A DNA stretch of 34,860 bases from Bacteroidetes bacterium QH_7_62_13. GTDB taxonomy: Bacteria > Bacteroidota > Rhodothermia > Rhodothermales > Salinibacteraceae. Below are positions 1-6,972 of this stretch, in pieces (the first letter of the stretch is position 1; the number at the start of each line of letters is the position of its first letter). The notes under the pieces were generated by a model. That model searched no databases and had not been told where the DNA came from. It worked only from the letters and a program-made list of their open reading frames with translations. Both the position numbers and the translations under genes were made by a program. Location: positions 1-34,860 of the forward strand of contig PXTG01000114.1 in the NCBI GenBank assembly GCA_003023365.1, written 5' to 3'.

Positions 1-291
1 CTGGGCGCAAAAGGAAAGCCGGTCCACGTCCTTACGCAAGCTCGGGCCAGAATCTCACGATCCAACTTTCGAGTGCGTGACTCTACCCTGGACCTAAGAA
101 GCTGGCGACCCAATGCGCCTACCGGCTTTTCTATCACTCAGGTCGCTCGACTCGATATTCCAGCCGTCCGACACTTTATACTATGCTTGATACCGACCAC
201 GAAGGGCAGTTGCAAACGACTCGCTGGTTCCGAGTCTAAGCGATTTCCGATGATTTCTCCCCTTTGCTCCCCTCCTTACCTTTTCGTGTCC

Positions 292-321
292 ACGACCTGC
301 CGCCCCGCGCGGGCGGGTCGT
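292..321 (+). terminator. GC-rich imperfect hairpin, possible terminator
   Basis: ACGAC at 292-296 pairs with GTCGT at 317-321, and CCGCCC at 300-305 pairs with GGGCGG at 311-316, leaving a five-base loop and a small bulge on the left arm. No run of T follows on either strand, so this is not a classical intrinsic terminator. It could end a gene lying left of the window, or be a chance palindrome in GC-rich DNA. Confidence 0.3.
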
Positions 322-409
322 TAACGTCCTTGGGAGAAGGTATCCAGACACTTTTTCCAGATGGTCTTTCCTACACACCCTTCTTCCTTTTTCCTCTCAA
401 CAAGAGCAG

Positions 410-434
410 TTGGCCCACCCTTTCATTATATTTT
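410..434 (+). promoter_or_regulatory. Candidate Bacteroidota-type promoter in an AT-rich patch
   Basis: TTG at 410-412 and TATATTTT at 427-434 resemble the Bacteroidota -33 (TTTG) and -7 (TAnnTTTG) elements, with a plausible spacing. They lie in the only strongly AT-rich stretch of the first 600 bases. The distance to the murB start (667) would imply a leader of about 225 bases, which is long. This is a pattern match only. Confidence 0.25.
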
Positions 435-666
435 TTACACAAAAATACATATTTCGAGGGCAATACTGGAACGAGGTTACTCTCGATTCAACCCAGACGG
501 TCTTCCCCTCCCTAGCATTGACGCTCTTCTTGCGGGAAGCTCGTCCTTCCCAAACCACTTCCCTCTCAAGCACGGGGATTCACGTCAGATCTGACCTCGG
601 GACAACATGTGCCCCCTTCGACCGTTCGGAAAACGTCATTCACTACCGCCCTACCCACGATCCTTG

Positions 667-1710
667 ATGACGTCCGAATCCCCCCTTCCAACGACCGCCC
701 AGACGGCCCTTCGGTCCGAGTTTGGTTCAAACGTCCAAACCAACGTCCCACTAGCTCCCCACACAACGTTCCGCGTGGGGGGGACGGCGGACTGGTACGT
801 CGCCGCTCGGTCGGCCAATCAACTCGAAGCGGCCGTTCGTATCGCCCGAAATCACGACATCTCCTGGCACCTTCTCGGAACGGGGGCCAACGTCATCGTC
901 GGGGACCATGGCGTGCGGGGCCTCGTGATTCACAACCGGGCCCGCCACACGGCGATAGATCGGGAAACTCATCGGCTCTCGGCGGAGAGTGGGGCCATCC
1001 TATACCCGGACCTCATTGAAACCGCCGTATCTGCGGGTCTCTCGGGACTAGAGCACTACGTCGGCATTCCCTCCACCGTCGGCGGCGCCCTCTGGCAAAA
1101 CCTGCACTTCCTCTCGCCGCCCCCCGAGCGAGAGCGTACCGTGTTTCTGGAGGAGGTCGTGCACAGCGCCGAGGTGCTTACCGAAGAGGAGACCCGCAAA
1201 ACCGTCGGCGTGGAATACTTTGACTTCGACTACGACTACTCCATCCTCCACGACCGGGACGACATTGTCCTTTCGGCCACCTTTCAACTGGAGCCGGGCG
1301 ATCGAGAGCGGATGCGCGAGATCATGGACGCGAACTTGCAGTGGCGCGCCGAGCGGCACCCGCCGCTCGATACCGAACCGAGCGTGGGCTCTATCTTCAA
1401 GAAAATTGAAGGGATTGGCGCCGGTCGCCTCATTGACGAGTGCGGCCTGAAGGGCACGAAAATCGGCGGGGCCATGATTACACACCGCCACGCCAACATC
1501 TTTGTAAACGCCGACGGGGCAACGGCGGCGGACGTGTGTGCCCTCATCGAGCACGCCCGTGATGCCGTGGAGCGCGAGACGGGCTATCGTCTGGAAACCG
1601 AGATCGACTTCGTCGGTGAGTTCGCCCCCCCGACGGACACGACCCCGACGACGGTACCGAAAGACCCGGACCTCGTTTCCGCCGAGGAACGAGCCCAGCG
1701 GGCCGGATAA
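667..1710 (+). CDS. murB: UDP-N-acetylmuramate dehydrogenase (UDP-N-acetylenolpyruvoylglucosamine reductase)
   Basis: MurB reduces UDP-GlcNAc-enolpyruvate to UDP-MurNAc with NADPH and FAD in the cytoplasm, the second committed step of peptidoglycan synthesis. The 347-residue protein has an N-terminal FAD-binding domain (about 30-170, with GTGANVIVGD at 71-80 and GIPSTVGGALWQN at 133-145). The MurB C-terminal domain (about 210-318) carries the proton-donor Ser in GSIFKK (Ser242) and the late Glu in LETEIDFVG (Glu312). I chose the ATG at 667 because it precedes the first conserved residues; an in-frame ATG at 607 would add 20 residues that look untranslated. No Shine-Dalgarno is visible. The usual YRxS segment reads YDYS at 189-192, so the conserved Arg is absent. 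The last ~30 residues are a Thr/Pro- and acid-rich tail. The gene stands alone and converges with the next one. Confidence 0.93.
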   Translation: MTSESPLPTTAQTALRSEFGSNVQTNVPLAPHTTFRVGGTADWYVAARSANQLEAAVRIARNHDISWHLLGTGANVIVGDHGVRGLVIHNRARHTAIDRETHRLSAESGAILYPDLIETAVSAGLSGLEHYVGIPSTVGGALWQNLHFLSPPPERERTVFLEEVVHSAEVLTEEETRKTVGVEYFDFDYDYSILHDRDDIVLSATFQLEPGDRERMREIMDANLQWRAERHPPLDTEPSVGSIFKKIEGIGAGRLIDECGLKGTKIGGAMITHRHANIFVNADGATAADVCALIEHARDAVERETGYRLETEIDFVGEFAPPTDTTPTTVPKDPDLVSAEERAQRAG

Positions 1711-1737
1711 CTCGGGACGAGAGGAACCGCCCCCGAG
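1711..1737. terminator. Weak inverted repeat between convergent genes
   Basis: CTCGGG at 1711-1716, directly after the murB stop, pairs with CCCGAG at 1732-1737 across a 15-base loop. It lies between convergent genes, where a bidirectional terminator would be expected, but there is no T-run and the stem is short. Confidence 0.2.
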
Positions 1738-1813
1738 ACTGTGAACCGCCCCCATGCCTGTAAGGGGTCTCTCGCGAACGCCCTTTGCCCCTCGATTCCA
1801 ACTGTGAAGGGCC

Positions 1814-2782
1814 CTACGAGAAGCGGTCGGCGAACATTCGTGCTTCTTCTTCCAGGCGGCCAGTTTCTTCCAGTCCCTCGTGCCATTCCTCCGGAAAGGC
1901 CGACCATCCGTGAAGCGCCCCGAGCATCGCCCCCATCATCGCGCCGGTGGTGTCGGCGTCTCCCCCCACGTTGATGCCGGAGAGAAGTGTATTTTCCAGG
2001 AGCTGTGGGCGTCGGGCCACCATCGCGGCGGCGAAGGGCCAGGCTTCGTCGGCCCGAACGCCGACGCCGTCGCAGGCATCCCGTAAATCGAGGGGAAACG
2101 AGTCGATGATATCGCTGAGCGCCCGGAGCCGCCCCGACACGCGGTGGTCCCCCGTAAGTTGGTCCTCCGCCCAGGCCGTTTCTTCGAGCAGCGTGGTCCA
2201 GAAGGACGCGCGGTCGAAGGCCTCCACGCCGTCGAGGTGAAGAAGGGCACGGACGGCAACGACATGTCCCCATCCGGCCGCGAGGGCCGCGTGGTGACGA
2301 TGGGTTACGGAGAGAACCGGGCGGATCAACTCGAAGGCCTCTTCTCGACCCGTGTCCGTCGTTGCCCACCACGCCCCGAGGGGGGCCGCCCGCATGGCCG
2401 CCCCGTCGCTGTCACGATCCGGTACCCCGGCGTCGGAGGGACGTGTCCCCTCCGCGAGGCGGTCGATGGCTGTGGTGGAGGTTTCCCCCCAGCGGCGAGC
2501 CTCAGGGCGTAGCGCAACGTACTCTTCCGCCACGGAAACGGGCCAGTCTGCCGGGTCCGACACATCGGTGAGGGCCCGCGCCAGGGCGAAAGTCATCTGG
2601 GTATCATCGGTCCACTGCCCGGCATCAAGGTCCCCACGCTGATCGTCGTCCCGATACTCTTTGATACCTTTGTAATAGGTGCGAACGTTCTGGTGGCTCA
2701 GGCCCTCGATGGGCATACCAAGGGCATCGCCGACGGCCGTGCCCATCAGCGAGCCGACAATCCGATCGGAGGGGACACTCAT
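1814..2782 (-). CDS. ADP-ribosylglycohydrolase (DraG/ARH family)
   Basis: This 322-residue cytoplasmic protein belongs to the dinuclear-metal ADP-ribosylglycohydrolase fold (PF03747), whose members remove ADP-ribose from protein side chains or cleave related ADP-ribosyl compounds. Visible motifs are GTAVGDALGMPIEG (14-27), the metal-binding WTDDTQM (57-63), the DGAAMRAAPLG segment (126-136) and the C-terminal metal loop GGDADTTGA (273-281). All the expected Asp ligands are present, so it should be active. The ATG at 2782 is natural for the family. No ADP-ribosyltransferase, nitrogenase or NAD-related gene lies nearby, so the substrate cannot be read from context. It converges with murB and is divergent from ccmB, about 90-105 bases apart. 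Confidence 0.88.
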   Translation of the reverse strand: MSVPSDRIVGSLMGTAVGDALGMPIEGLSHQNVRTYYKGIKEYRDDDQRGDLDAGQWTDDTQMTFALARALTDVSDPADWPVSVAEEYVALRPEARRWGETSTTAIDRLAEGTRPSDAGVPDRDSDGAAMRAAPLGAWWATTDTGREEAFELIRPVLSVTHRHHAALAAGWGHVVAVRALLHLDGVEAFDRASFWTTLLEETAWAEDQLTGDHRVSGRLRALSDIIDSFPLDLRDACDGVGVRADEAWPFAAAMVARRPQLLENTLLSGINVGGDADTTGAMMGAMLGALHGWSAFPEEWHEGLEETGRLEEEARMFADRFS

Positions 2783-2888
2783 GATGCTTTTGAAATTGGA
2801 GCAGTAAAGTTAACTGCCGGTAGCGAATCGACACGTTCGTGACTATGTTCGTGGTCCCACCACATCTTCACTCGTGACTGTCTGCACC

Positions 2889-3557
2889 ATGGACTGGCTC
2901 GCCGGCACCTGGGCGGTCTTTCGGAAGGATCTGCGCATTGAGCTGCGCAATCGGTACGGCATCAATACGCTTCTGCTCTTTGTCCTGGGCACGCTCCTGC
3001 TGGTTTTGTTCGCGGTGGGCCCTCAGCCGCTCAGTGCACGCGTGCAGTCGGCGCTCCTGTGGATCGCGATGTTGTTTGCGGCCTCCCTCGGACTGGGCCG
3101 CTCTTTCGTGGCCGAAGCGGAAGGGGGAACGGTGCTACTCCTGCGACTCAACACACGACCCAGCATGGTCTTCGTTGGAAAGTTGTTGTTCAACATGCTC
3201 CTCGTAGGGGGGCTCACTCTTTTCGCGACGGGCGCATTTCTTTTTCTCCTTGATATTTCGGTCCGGACCCCCGGGTTACTCGCCGCCGCCCTGGGACTCG
3301 GGACCATCGGCCTCGCCGTCGCAACCACGCTTCTTGCCGCGCTCGTGGCACGGGCGGCTCGTCGGGGACCGCTGCTGCCTGTTCTCCTCCTCCCCCTCCT
3401 CGTCCCTCTCCTGGTTTCCGGCACCAGTGCCACGAGGAAGGCCTTCGTGGGTAGATCTTGGCTCCAGGCGCAGGATGAACTGCTGACCCTCCTCGGCTTC
3501 GCCGGAGCCACCCTGTCCGCCGCCGTGATTCTGTTTGATTATCTGTGGGAGGAATGA
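2889..3557 (+). CDS. ccmB: Heme exporter permease CcmB
   Basis: CcmB is the membrane permease of the CcmAB ABC transporter, which works with CcmC, D and E to release heme-loaded CcmE during cytochrome c maturation. The protein of about 222 residues begins with the family opening WAVFRKDLRIELRNRYGI, followed by about six hydrophobic helices, including the RSFVAEAEGGTVLLLRL segment after the second helix. It ends with a helix and a short LFDYLWEE tail. The ATG at 2889 is preferred; a GTG at 2874 would add five residues. The ATPase partner ccmA, often immediately upstream, is missing here: the gene upstream is the divergent hydrolase. A gap of about 220 bases separates ccmB from ccmC. Confidence 0.9.
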   Translation: MDWLAGTWAVFRKDLRIELRNRYGINTLLLFVLGTLLLVLFAVGPQPLSARVQSALLWIAMLFAASLGLGRSFVAEAEGGTVLLLRLNTRPSMVFVGKLLFNMLLVGGLTLFATGAFLFLLDISVRTPGLLAAALGLGTIGLAVATTLLAALVARAARRGPLLPVLLLPLLVPLLVSGTSATRKAFVGRSWLQAQDELLTLLGFAGATLSAAVILFDYLWEE

Positions 3558-3775
3558 GGAAAATCGACCTTCTCGTCCACTGCCGGTCCGCTTACGCACT
3601 GTGAGAAGTCCGGGGGTTCACGTTGCCGTCCGCTTCCCCGTTAAGGAAAGAATGCCCCCTTTTCCCAGGTTTGAACCTTGAAAGAATTTGGATTCCGATG
3701 GGGAATGCCCGTCTTTTCCGAGCGTACGCAAAAAGCGTAATTGACATGGATCCACTACCTTGATATCGCCTCCTT
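3558..3775. other. ccmB-ccmC intergenic region
   Basis: No gene is visible. The spacing is long for two subunits of one pathway. The right end carries a small TACGC/GCGTA palindrome and a TTGACA box immediately before ccmC, which suggests that ccmC-D-E have their own promoter. Confidence 0.5.
3725..3769 (+). promoter_or_regulatory. Candidate ccmC promoter with adjoining palindrome
   Basis: TACGC (3725-3729) and GCGTA (3735-3739) flank five A residues. Two bases later comes a perfect TTGACA (3741-3746), and 17 bases on TATCGC (3764-3769) is a possible -10. Initiation would then fall near 3776, the GTG start of ccmC, implying a leaderless or nearly leaderless message. The -10 match is weak and the assignment rests on pattern alone. 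Confidence 0.35.
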
Positions 3776-4495
3776 GTGGCAAGGTCTTCCCCCTCCCCGG
3801 TCGTCAACCATCGCCTGTATCGGCTCGTACGCGCAACTGTTGCTGTCTTGCTCACCGGCGTGATCCTGGCCGGGTTTCTGGGACGCATTCCGGAGCTTGA
3901 CATCCTAGAACAGTCGGCCCGCAACCTCTATTTCCACGTGCCGATGTGGTTTACCCTCATGGGGGCGACGATTGTCTCCGCGTACCACTCGCTCCGTTAC
4001 CTGCAGTGCGGTGATCGGCTGCGCGACCTGCGAGCCCGAGAGGCAGCGTGGTTGGGACTGATCTTCGGAATTCTGGGGATCATCACGGGCATGGTGTGGG
4101 CCCGCTTCACGTGGTACGAAGGAACCGGAAAGTGGTGGAATTTTGACCCGAAGCAGTCGATGGCGGCGGTGCTGCTCCTGATTTACGGGGCCTACTTTGT
4201 GCTTCGGGACAGCATCGAGGAGCCGGACACGCGGGGGCGCATCGCGGCCGTATACAATCTCTTCGCCGTCGTCACGATGCCATTCCTGCTTTACATCATC
4301 CCCCGACAGCTTCCGAGCCTGCACCCAGGGGGGGAGGGAAGCCCAGCCTTCAGCCAAACGGACCTTGCCCCCGCCATGCGGTGGGTGTTTTATCCGTCGG
4401 TACTCGGATTCCTCGGGCTATTCTGGCTCCTCTACACGCAGCGCGTGCGGCTAGCGTGGATCCGCGACCAGTTGCGGGATACGCCAGACCTCTGA
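3776..4495 (+). CDS. ccmC: Heme-handling protein CcmC (CcsA/CcmC family)
   Basis: CcmC is the multi-helix membrane protein that presents heme to CcmE on the outer face of the cytoplasmic membrane. The 239-residue protein has about six helices. Its WWD-type heme-binding stretch reads WARFTWYEGTGKWWNFDPKQ, in the relaxed WWNFDPK form typical of Bacteroidota-like CcmC. Candidate axial histidines lie in NLYFHVPMWFT and in SAYHSLRYL. The start is a GTG; no ATG lies before the first helix. The gene leads a close series ccmC-ccmD-ccmE. The C-terminus has a long helix followed by a charged tail. The family call is secure; CcmC rather than CcsA is based on the size and the ccmB/D/E neighbours. Confidence 0.9.
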   Translation: MARSSPSPVVNHRLYRLVRATVAVLLTGVILAGFLGRIPELDILEQSARNLYFHVPMWFTLMGATIVSAYHSLRYLQCGDRLRDLRAREAAWLGLIFGILGIITGMVWARFTWYEGTGKWWNFDPKQSMAAVLLLIYGAYFVLRDSIEEPDTRGRIAAVYNLFAVVTMPFLLYIIPRQLPSLHPGGEGSPAFSQTDLAPAMRWVFYPSVLGFLGLFWLLYTQRVRLAWIRDQLRDTPDL

Positions 4496-4574
4496 CCGCC
4501 GCACCGGTCTCCTGATCTTGAACGGAGGGTCTTCCGCTCTCCCCCGGATTCGCTTTCCACTCGTGCACTGCCCC

Positions 4575-4871
4575 ATGACGATCCACCCCGCCCCCACCGG
4601 ACACGCCCTCCCAGTTCATCCGCGGCAGGAACGGCCCGATACTACATCGGCGTACGACAGTACCTGGACCGAACAACCGACGTCACAGGCTCCCGACGGC
4701 CTGGATCAGATGATGGGGGCCGGCGGCAAGATCTATGTCGTGCTCGCCGTTGTGCTACTCATCTGGTTCGGCTTAGTGACCCTGCTCGTGCGGACCGACC
4801 GCAAGATCGGCCGCCTGGAACGGCGCCTCGGCGAGACCAGTTCAGAAGATGCCTCCAGTGAAACCCAGTAA
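4575..4871 (+). CDS. ccmD: CcmD-like small membrane protein
   Basis: CcmD is a tiny single-helix protein that holds CcmC and CcmE together and helps release holo-CcmE. The recognisable part is one hydrophobic helix, IYVVLAVVLLIWFGLVTLLV, followed by a basic and coiled segment (RTDRKIGRLERRLGE). The start is uncertain. The ATG at 4575 gives 98 residues with a Pro/Thr-rich leader that is unusual for CcmD. An internal ATG at 4710 (MMGAGGKIYVVL) gives about 53 residues, the usual family length, and may be the true start. An ATG at 4518 is less likely. Identity rests mainly on the position between ccmC and ccmE plus the helix-then-basic pattern. Confidence 0.75.
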   Translation: MTIHPAPTGHALPVHPRQERPDTTSAYDSTWTEQPTSQAPDGLDQMMGAGGKIYVVLAVVLLIWFGLVTLLVRTDRKIGRLERRLGETSSEDASSETQ

Positions 4872-4905
4872 CGTCCGATTTCTTTCTCAGTTGCTCTGCC
4901 CCCTT

Positions 4906-5331
4906 ATGAAGTGGAAATCAATTACCGGGTTGATTGCCATGGCCGGCTTCGCCGGGCTTCTACTGTTCAATTTCGGAAGTCAGGTTGGCGGCTACATGGA
5001 CTTTGAGCAGGCCGCCCGGACCGGCAGCCAGGCCCACGTGGTTGGGAACTGGGTCGAAGATCGTCCCACCCGCTACGATCGTGCCCAGAACGTCTTCATC
5101 TTTCACATGCGGGACGAGGCGGGCAACGTGCGAAAGGTCCGGTACCCCAACCCGAAACCGGCAAATTTCGAACAGGCCGAGCAGGTTGTCGTGGAGGGAC
5201 GGATGGAGGGCGACGCCTTCGCGGCCGACAATATTCTGGTGAAGTGCCCCTCCAAATACAACGAGCAGAAAGGTTTAAAGCAGAAGGCAAGTGCCTCCGC
5301 CCGCACTTCTTCCCCCCAGCAGTCGCAGTAG
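4906..5331 (+). CDS. ccmE: Heme chaperone CcmE, CxxxY type
   Basis: CcmE binds heme covalently in the periplasm and hands it to the cytochrome c heme lyase. The 141-residue protein has an N-terminal anchor helix (about 5-23) followed by the OB-fold beta domain. The heme handle reads ILVKCPSKYNE, so the heme-binding residue is Cys114 with Tyr118 (CxxxY) in place of the His of the common HxxxY form. CxxxY CcmE is known from archaea and some bacteria. The ATG at 4906 sits right before the anchor helix and is preferred over an upstream ATG at 4849 that would overlap ccmD. The Lys/Ser-rich tail after residue 120 is likely disordered. CcmF does not follow. Confidence 0.92.
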   Translation: MKWKSITGLIAMAGFAGLLLFNFGSQVGGYMDFEQAARTGSQAHVVGNWVEDRPTRYDRAQNVFIFHMRDEAGNVRKVRYPNPKPANFEQAEQVVVEGRMEGDAFAADNILVKCPSKYNEQKGLKQKASASARTSSPQQSQ

Positions 5332-5410
5332 CTATTCGGTACCCGCGAACGCAGTTGTGGCCGTCTCCGCTTCCACTCCCTCGTCCCCACCCACGACGTT
5401 CGTTCTCGGT

Positions 5411-5809
5411 ATGATCGTCGGCCTCGCCTGGATCGGAGCCGGGTGCTCGACCCCCTCCCTTCCCCCGGCACATTCTTCCAATCCATTGCCCGAGTGTCCG
5501 GACTCGCCGAATTGTGAGCGAGTATCGCGCACGTACGACGCTCCCCCCGACACCCTCTACGCCGCCGCAAAGCAGGCCCTCGATCAGCTCGGGCCGACGC
5601 AACTTCAGCTCCGGCCGGACGCGAAACGCGCCTCGGCCGTCTATCGCGTCGGTCTCGTCTTCAAGGACGACGTAAGGGTGGCCGTAGATTCTACCGATTC
5701 GGGAAGTCGGCTTCACGCCCGCAGTGCCAGCCGAGTCGGGTACAGCGACCTCGGGGTCAACGCCCGGCGTGTAGACCGTCTCCTGCGAGCCATTTCGTCG
5801 AATCTGTAG
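5411..5809 (+). CDS. DUF1499 family lipoprotein
   Basis: The protein of about 132 residues matches the DUF1499 pattern: the opening CPDSPNCERVS with paired Cys, a central region in which a polar protein is compared across a hydrophobic sheet, and the closing SRVGYSDLGVNARRV. DUF1499 proteins are found in the envelope and have no settled function. The start at 5411 gives MIVGLAWIGAGCSTP, a short lipoprotein-like signal with Cys12 as the probable lipidated residue. It lacks the usual basic N-terminus, so the true start may be a little upstream; an in-frame ATG at 5291 overlaps ccmE and seems too early. It follows ccmE by about 80 bases and could share its transcript. Confidence 0.75.
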   Translation: MIVGLAWIGAGCSTPSLPPAHSSNPLPECPDSPNCERVSRTYDAPPDTLYAAAKQALDQLGPTQLQLRPDAKRASAVYRVGLVFKDDVRVAVDSTDSGSRLHARSASRVGYSDLGVNARRVDRLLRAISSNL

Positions 5810-5811
5810 TC

Positions 5812-5879
5812 CTCGGGGAGTCGCACGGCGAATTGGGACCAGAAGCCCTGTCTGTTCTGGTCCAATCCGTTCTCCCGAG
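5812..5879 (+). terminator. Nested inverted repeat, probable terminator or RNA structure
   Basis: The inner stem GGACCAGAA (5836-5844) pairs perfectly with TTCTGGTCC (5855-5863) over a 10-base loop and extends by TTG/CAA with one bulged G. An outer stem, CTCGGGGAG (5812-5820) with CTCCCGAG (5872-5879), encloses it with one bulge. It begins just after the DUF1499 stop at 5809. There is no T-run. It could end the ccm transcript or be a structured leader of the next gene. Confidence 0.5.
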
Positions 5880-5953
5880 CACTGAACCCAGGGGGAATCT
5901 GCGTGTTGGGAGCATCGAATCACGGTGATTGCTCTCTGTCCGCTCTTCTCCTC

Positions 5954-6940
5954 ATGCCCTGCTTTGTTCGCCGAGTTCCGCTACTCTTCGCCGTCGTTGG
6001 CCTGCTGAGTGGCCCGACTGCTCTGGCACAGAGCGGGTCCGTGCAACAAATTGAGGACTGTGATCCGTGGTTTGCTCTTCCCCTTACCGTACATGACGTG
6101 GGCGTCGGGATCGGGGACACGGAGCACACGATTGGAGGACGGGTCAATTTTGGGGATCGGTGCCTGCAATCAGTGAGCGGCGTCAACGCCACGCTCTTTC
6201 CCTCTTTTTCTCCCACCGGCACCGTAAACGGTCTTGCCCTCGGGCTCCCGATGACGGGTAGCGCCCGGCTTCGCGGCCTCGGGGTCGGGCTCGGCCTGTT
6301 CTTCGGCAACGCCGGCGACGTACGGGGCGCAGTGGACGGGCTGCTGGTGGGGGGCCTGGCGACGGTGTCGGAAAGCCCGGTTCGGGGGATGGCGATAGGA
6401 AGCGTTGGGGCCGGGGTCGGCGCGCCGGCCACCGGCGTCCTACTGGCTGGCGGGACGGCGGTTACGACGGACCGCGGACGCGGCCTGATCCTGGGGGGCG
6501 CGGTTGCGGGGACCGGCGGCCCCAGTATCGCCCTCCTGGCGGGCGGCCTCGTAGCGGGCACGACGGACCGTCTGTACGGGGCGGCAGTATCGCCGGGCCT
6601 CGTCGGGGCGGGCGGGCGGCTCGTGGGCCTCGGTGTGGGCGGACTGGCCGCGGGGAGCCGCGACGCCGTTCAGGGGCTTATGGTGGGGGGAGCGGCCCTC
6701 AGGGCTCAGCGGCTGACAGGATTAGGGGTGACCGCGGGCTACGCGTACGTCAGCGACGGTCCTTTGCAGGGAGGCTCCATTGCCGCCGTGAACCACATCA
6801 ATGGTACGCAACGAGGCCTCACCATTGGCCTGTTCAATTACGCCCGTGAGCTCCACGGCGTCCAGGTGGGCCTCATCAACGTGGCCCGCAATAACTCCTT
6901 CTGGCGGCGGATTCTTCCCGGACTGAACTTCAGCTTTTAG
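5954..6940 (+). CDS. Secreted glycine-rich repeat protein, LA_2272-like surface repeat family
   Basis: The 328-residue protein starts with a clear Sec signal (MPCFVRRVPLLFAVVGLLSG, cleavage probably after ALA near residue 25). The mature part is built of degenerate repeats of about 20-25 residues, each with a small-residue core such as VGGLA, LGGAV or VGGAA. It ends with GLTIGLFNYARELHGVQVG, LINVARN and an aromatic final Phe. This GLxIGLxN...GVQVGLIN ending is what I associate with the LA_2272-type surface repeat proteins of Bacteroidota and Leptospira. A beta-solenoid or outer-membrane barrel is plausible, but the function is unknown. I chose the ATG at 5954 because it begins the signal peptide; an in-frame ATG at 5903 would bury it. 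Confidence 0.72.
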   Translation: MPCFVRRVPLLFAVVGLLSGPTALAQSGSVQQIEDCDPWFALPLTVHDVGVGIGDTEHTIGGRVNFGDRCLQSVSGVNATLFPSFSPTGTVNGLALGLPMTGSARLRGLGVGLGLFFGNAGDVRGAVDGLLVGGLATVSESPVRGMAIGSVGAGVGAPATGVLLAGGTAVTTDRGRGLILGGAVAGTGGPSIALLAGGLVAGTTDRLYGAAVSPGLVGAGGRLVGLGVGGLAAGSRDAVQGLMVGGAALRAQRLTGLGVTAGYAYVSDGPLQGGSIAAVNHINGTQRGLTIGLFNYARELHGVQVGLINVARNNSFWRRILPGLNFSF

Positions 6941-6972
6941 CAAACTCGGAAGGGAGACCGTATACGAACGGG

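Larger units (their letters stand above)
1..666. other. Non-coding region upstream of murB
   Basis: I see no convincing gene here. All open frames are short, overlap one another and look like random low-complexity translation, with no recognisable domain. The first ~95 bases could hold the last codons of a gene from outside the window: one plus-strand frame runs from base 2 to a stop at 95-97, but it is too short to identify. The stretch contains a GC-rich imperfect hairpin near 292-321 and an AT-rich patch near 420-465 that stands out in this GC-rich DNA; both are listed separately. Confidence 0.5.

Noticed and set aside
1-606. Short overlapping plus-strand frames of about 80 codons before murB
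   Set aside because: Several frames overlap each other with Pro/Ser-rich random sequence and no signal, domain or start context.
1048-2372. Minus-strand open frames opposite murB and overlapping the ADP-ribosylglycohydrolase
   Set aside because: Arg/Gly-rich translations with no family features; they are shadows of the two real genes.
4849-4905. Longer ccmE start overlapping ccmD
   Set aside because: The extra residues precede the anchor helix without family support; the ATG at 4906 fits better.
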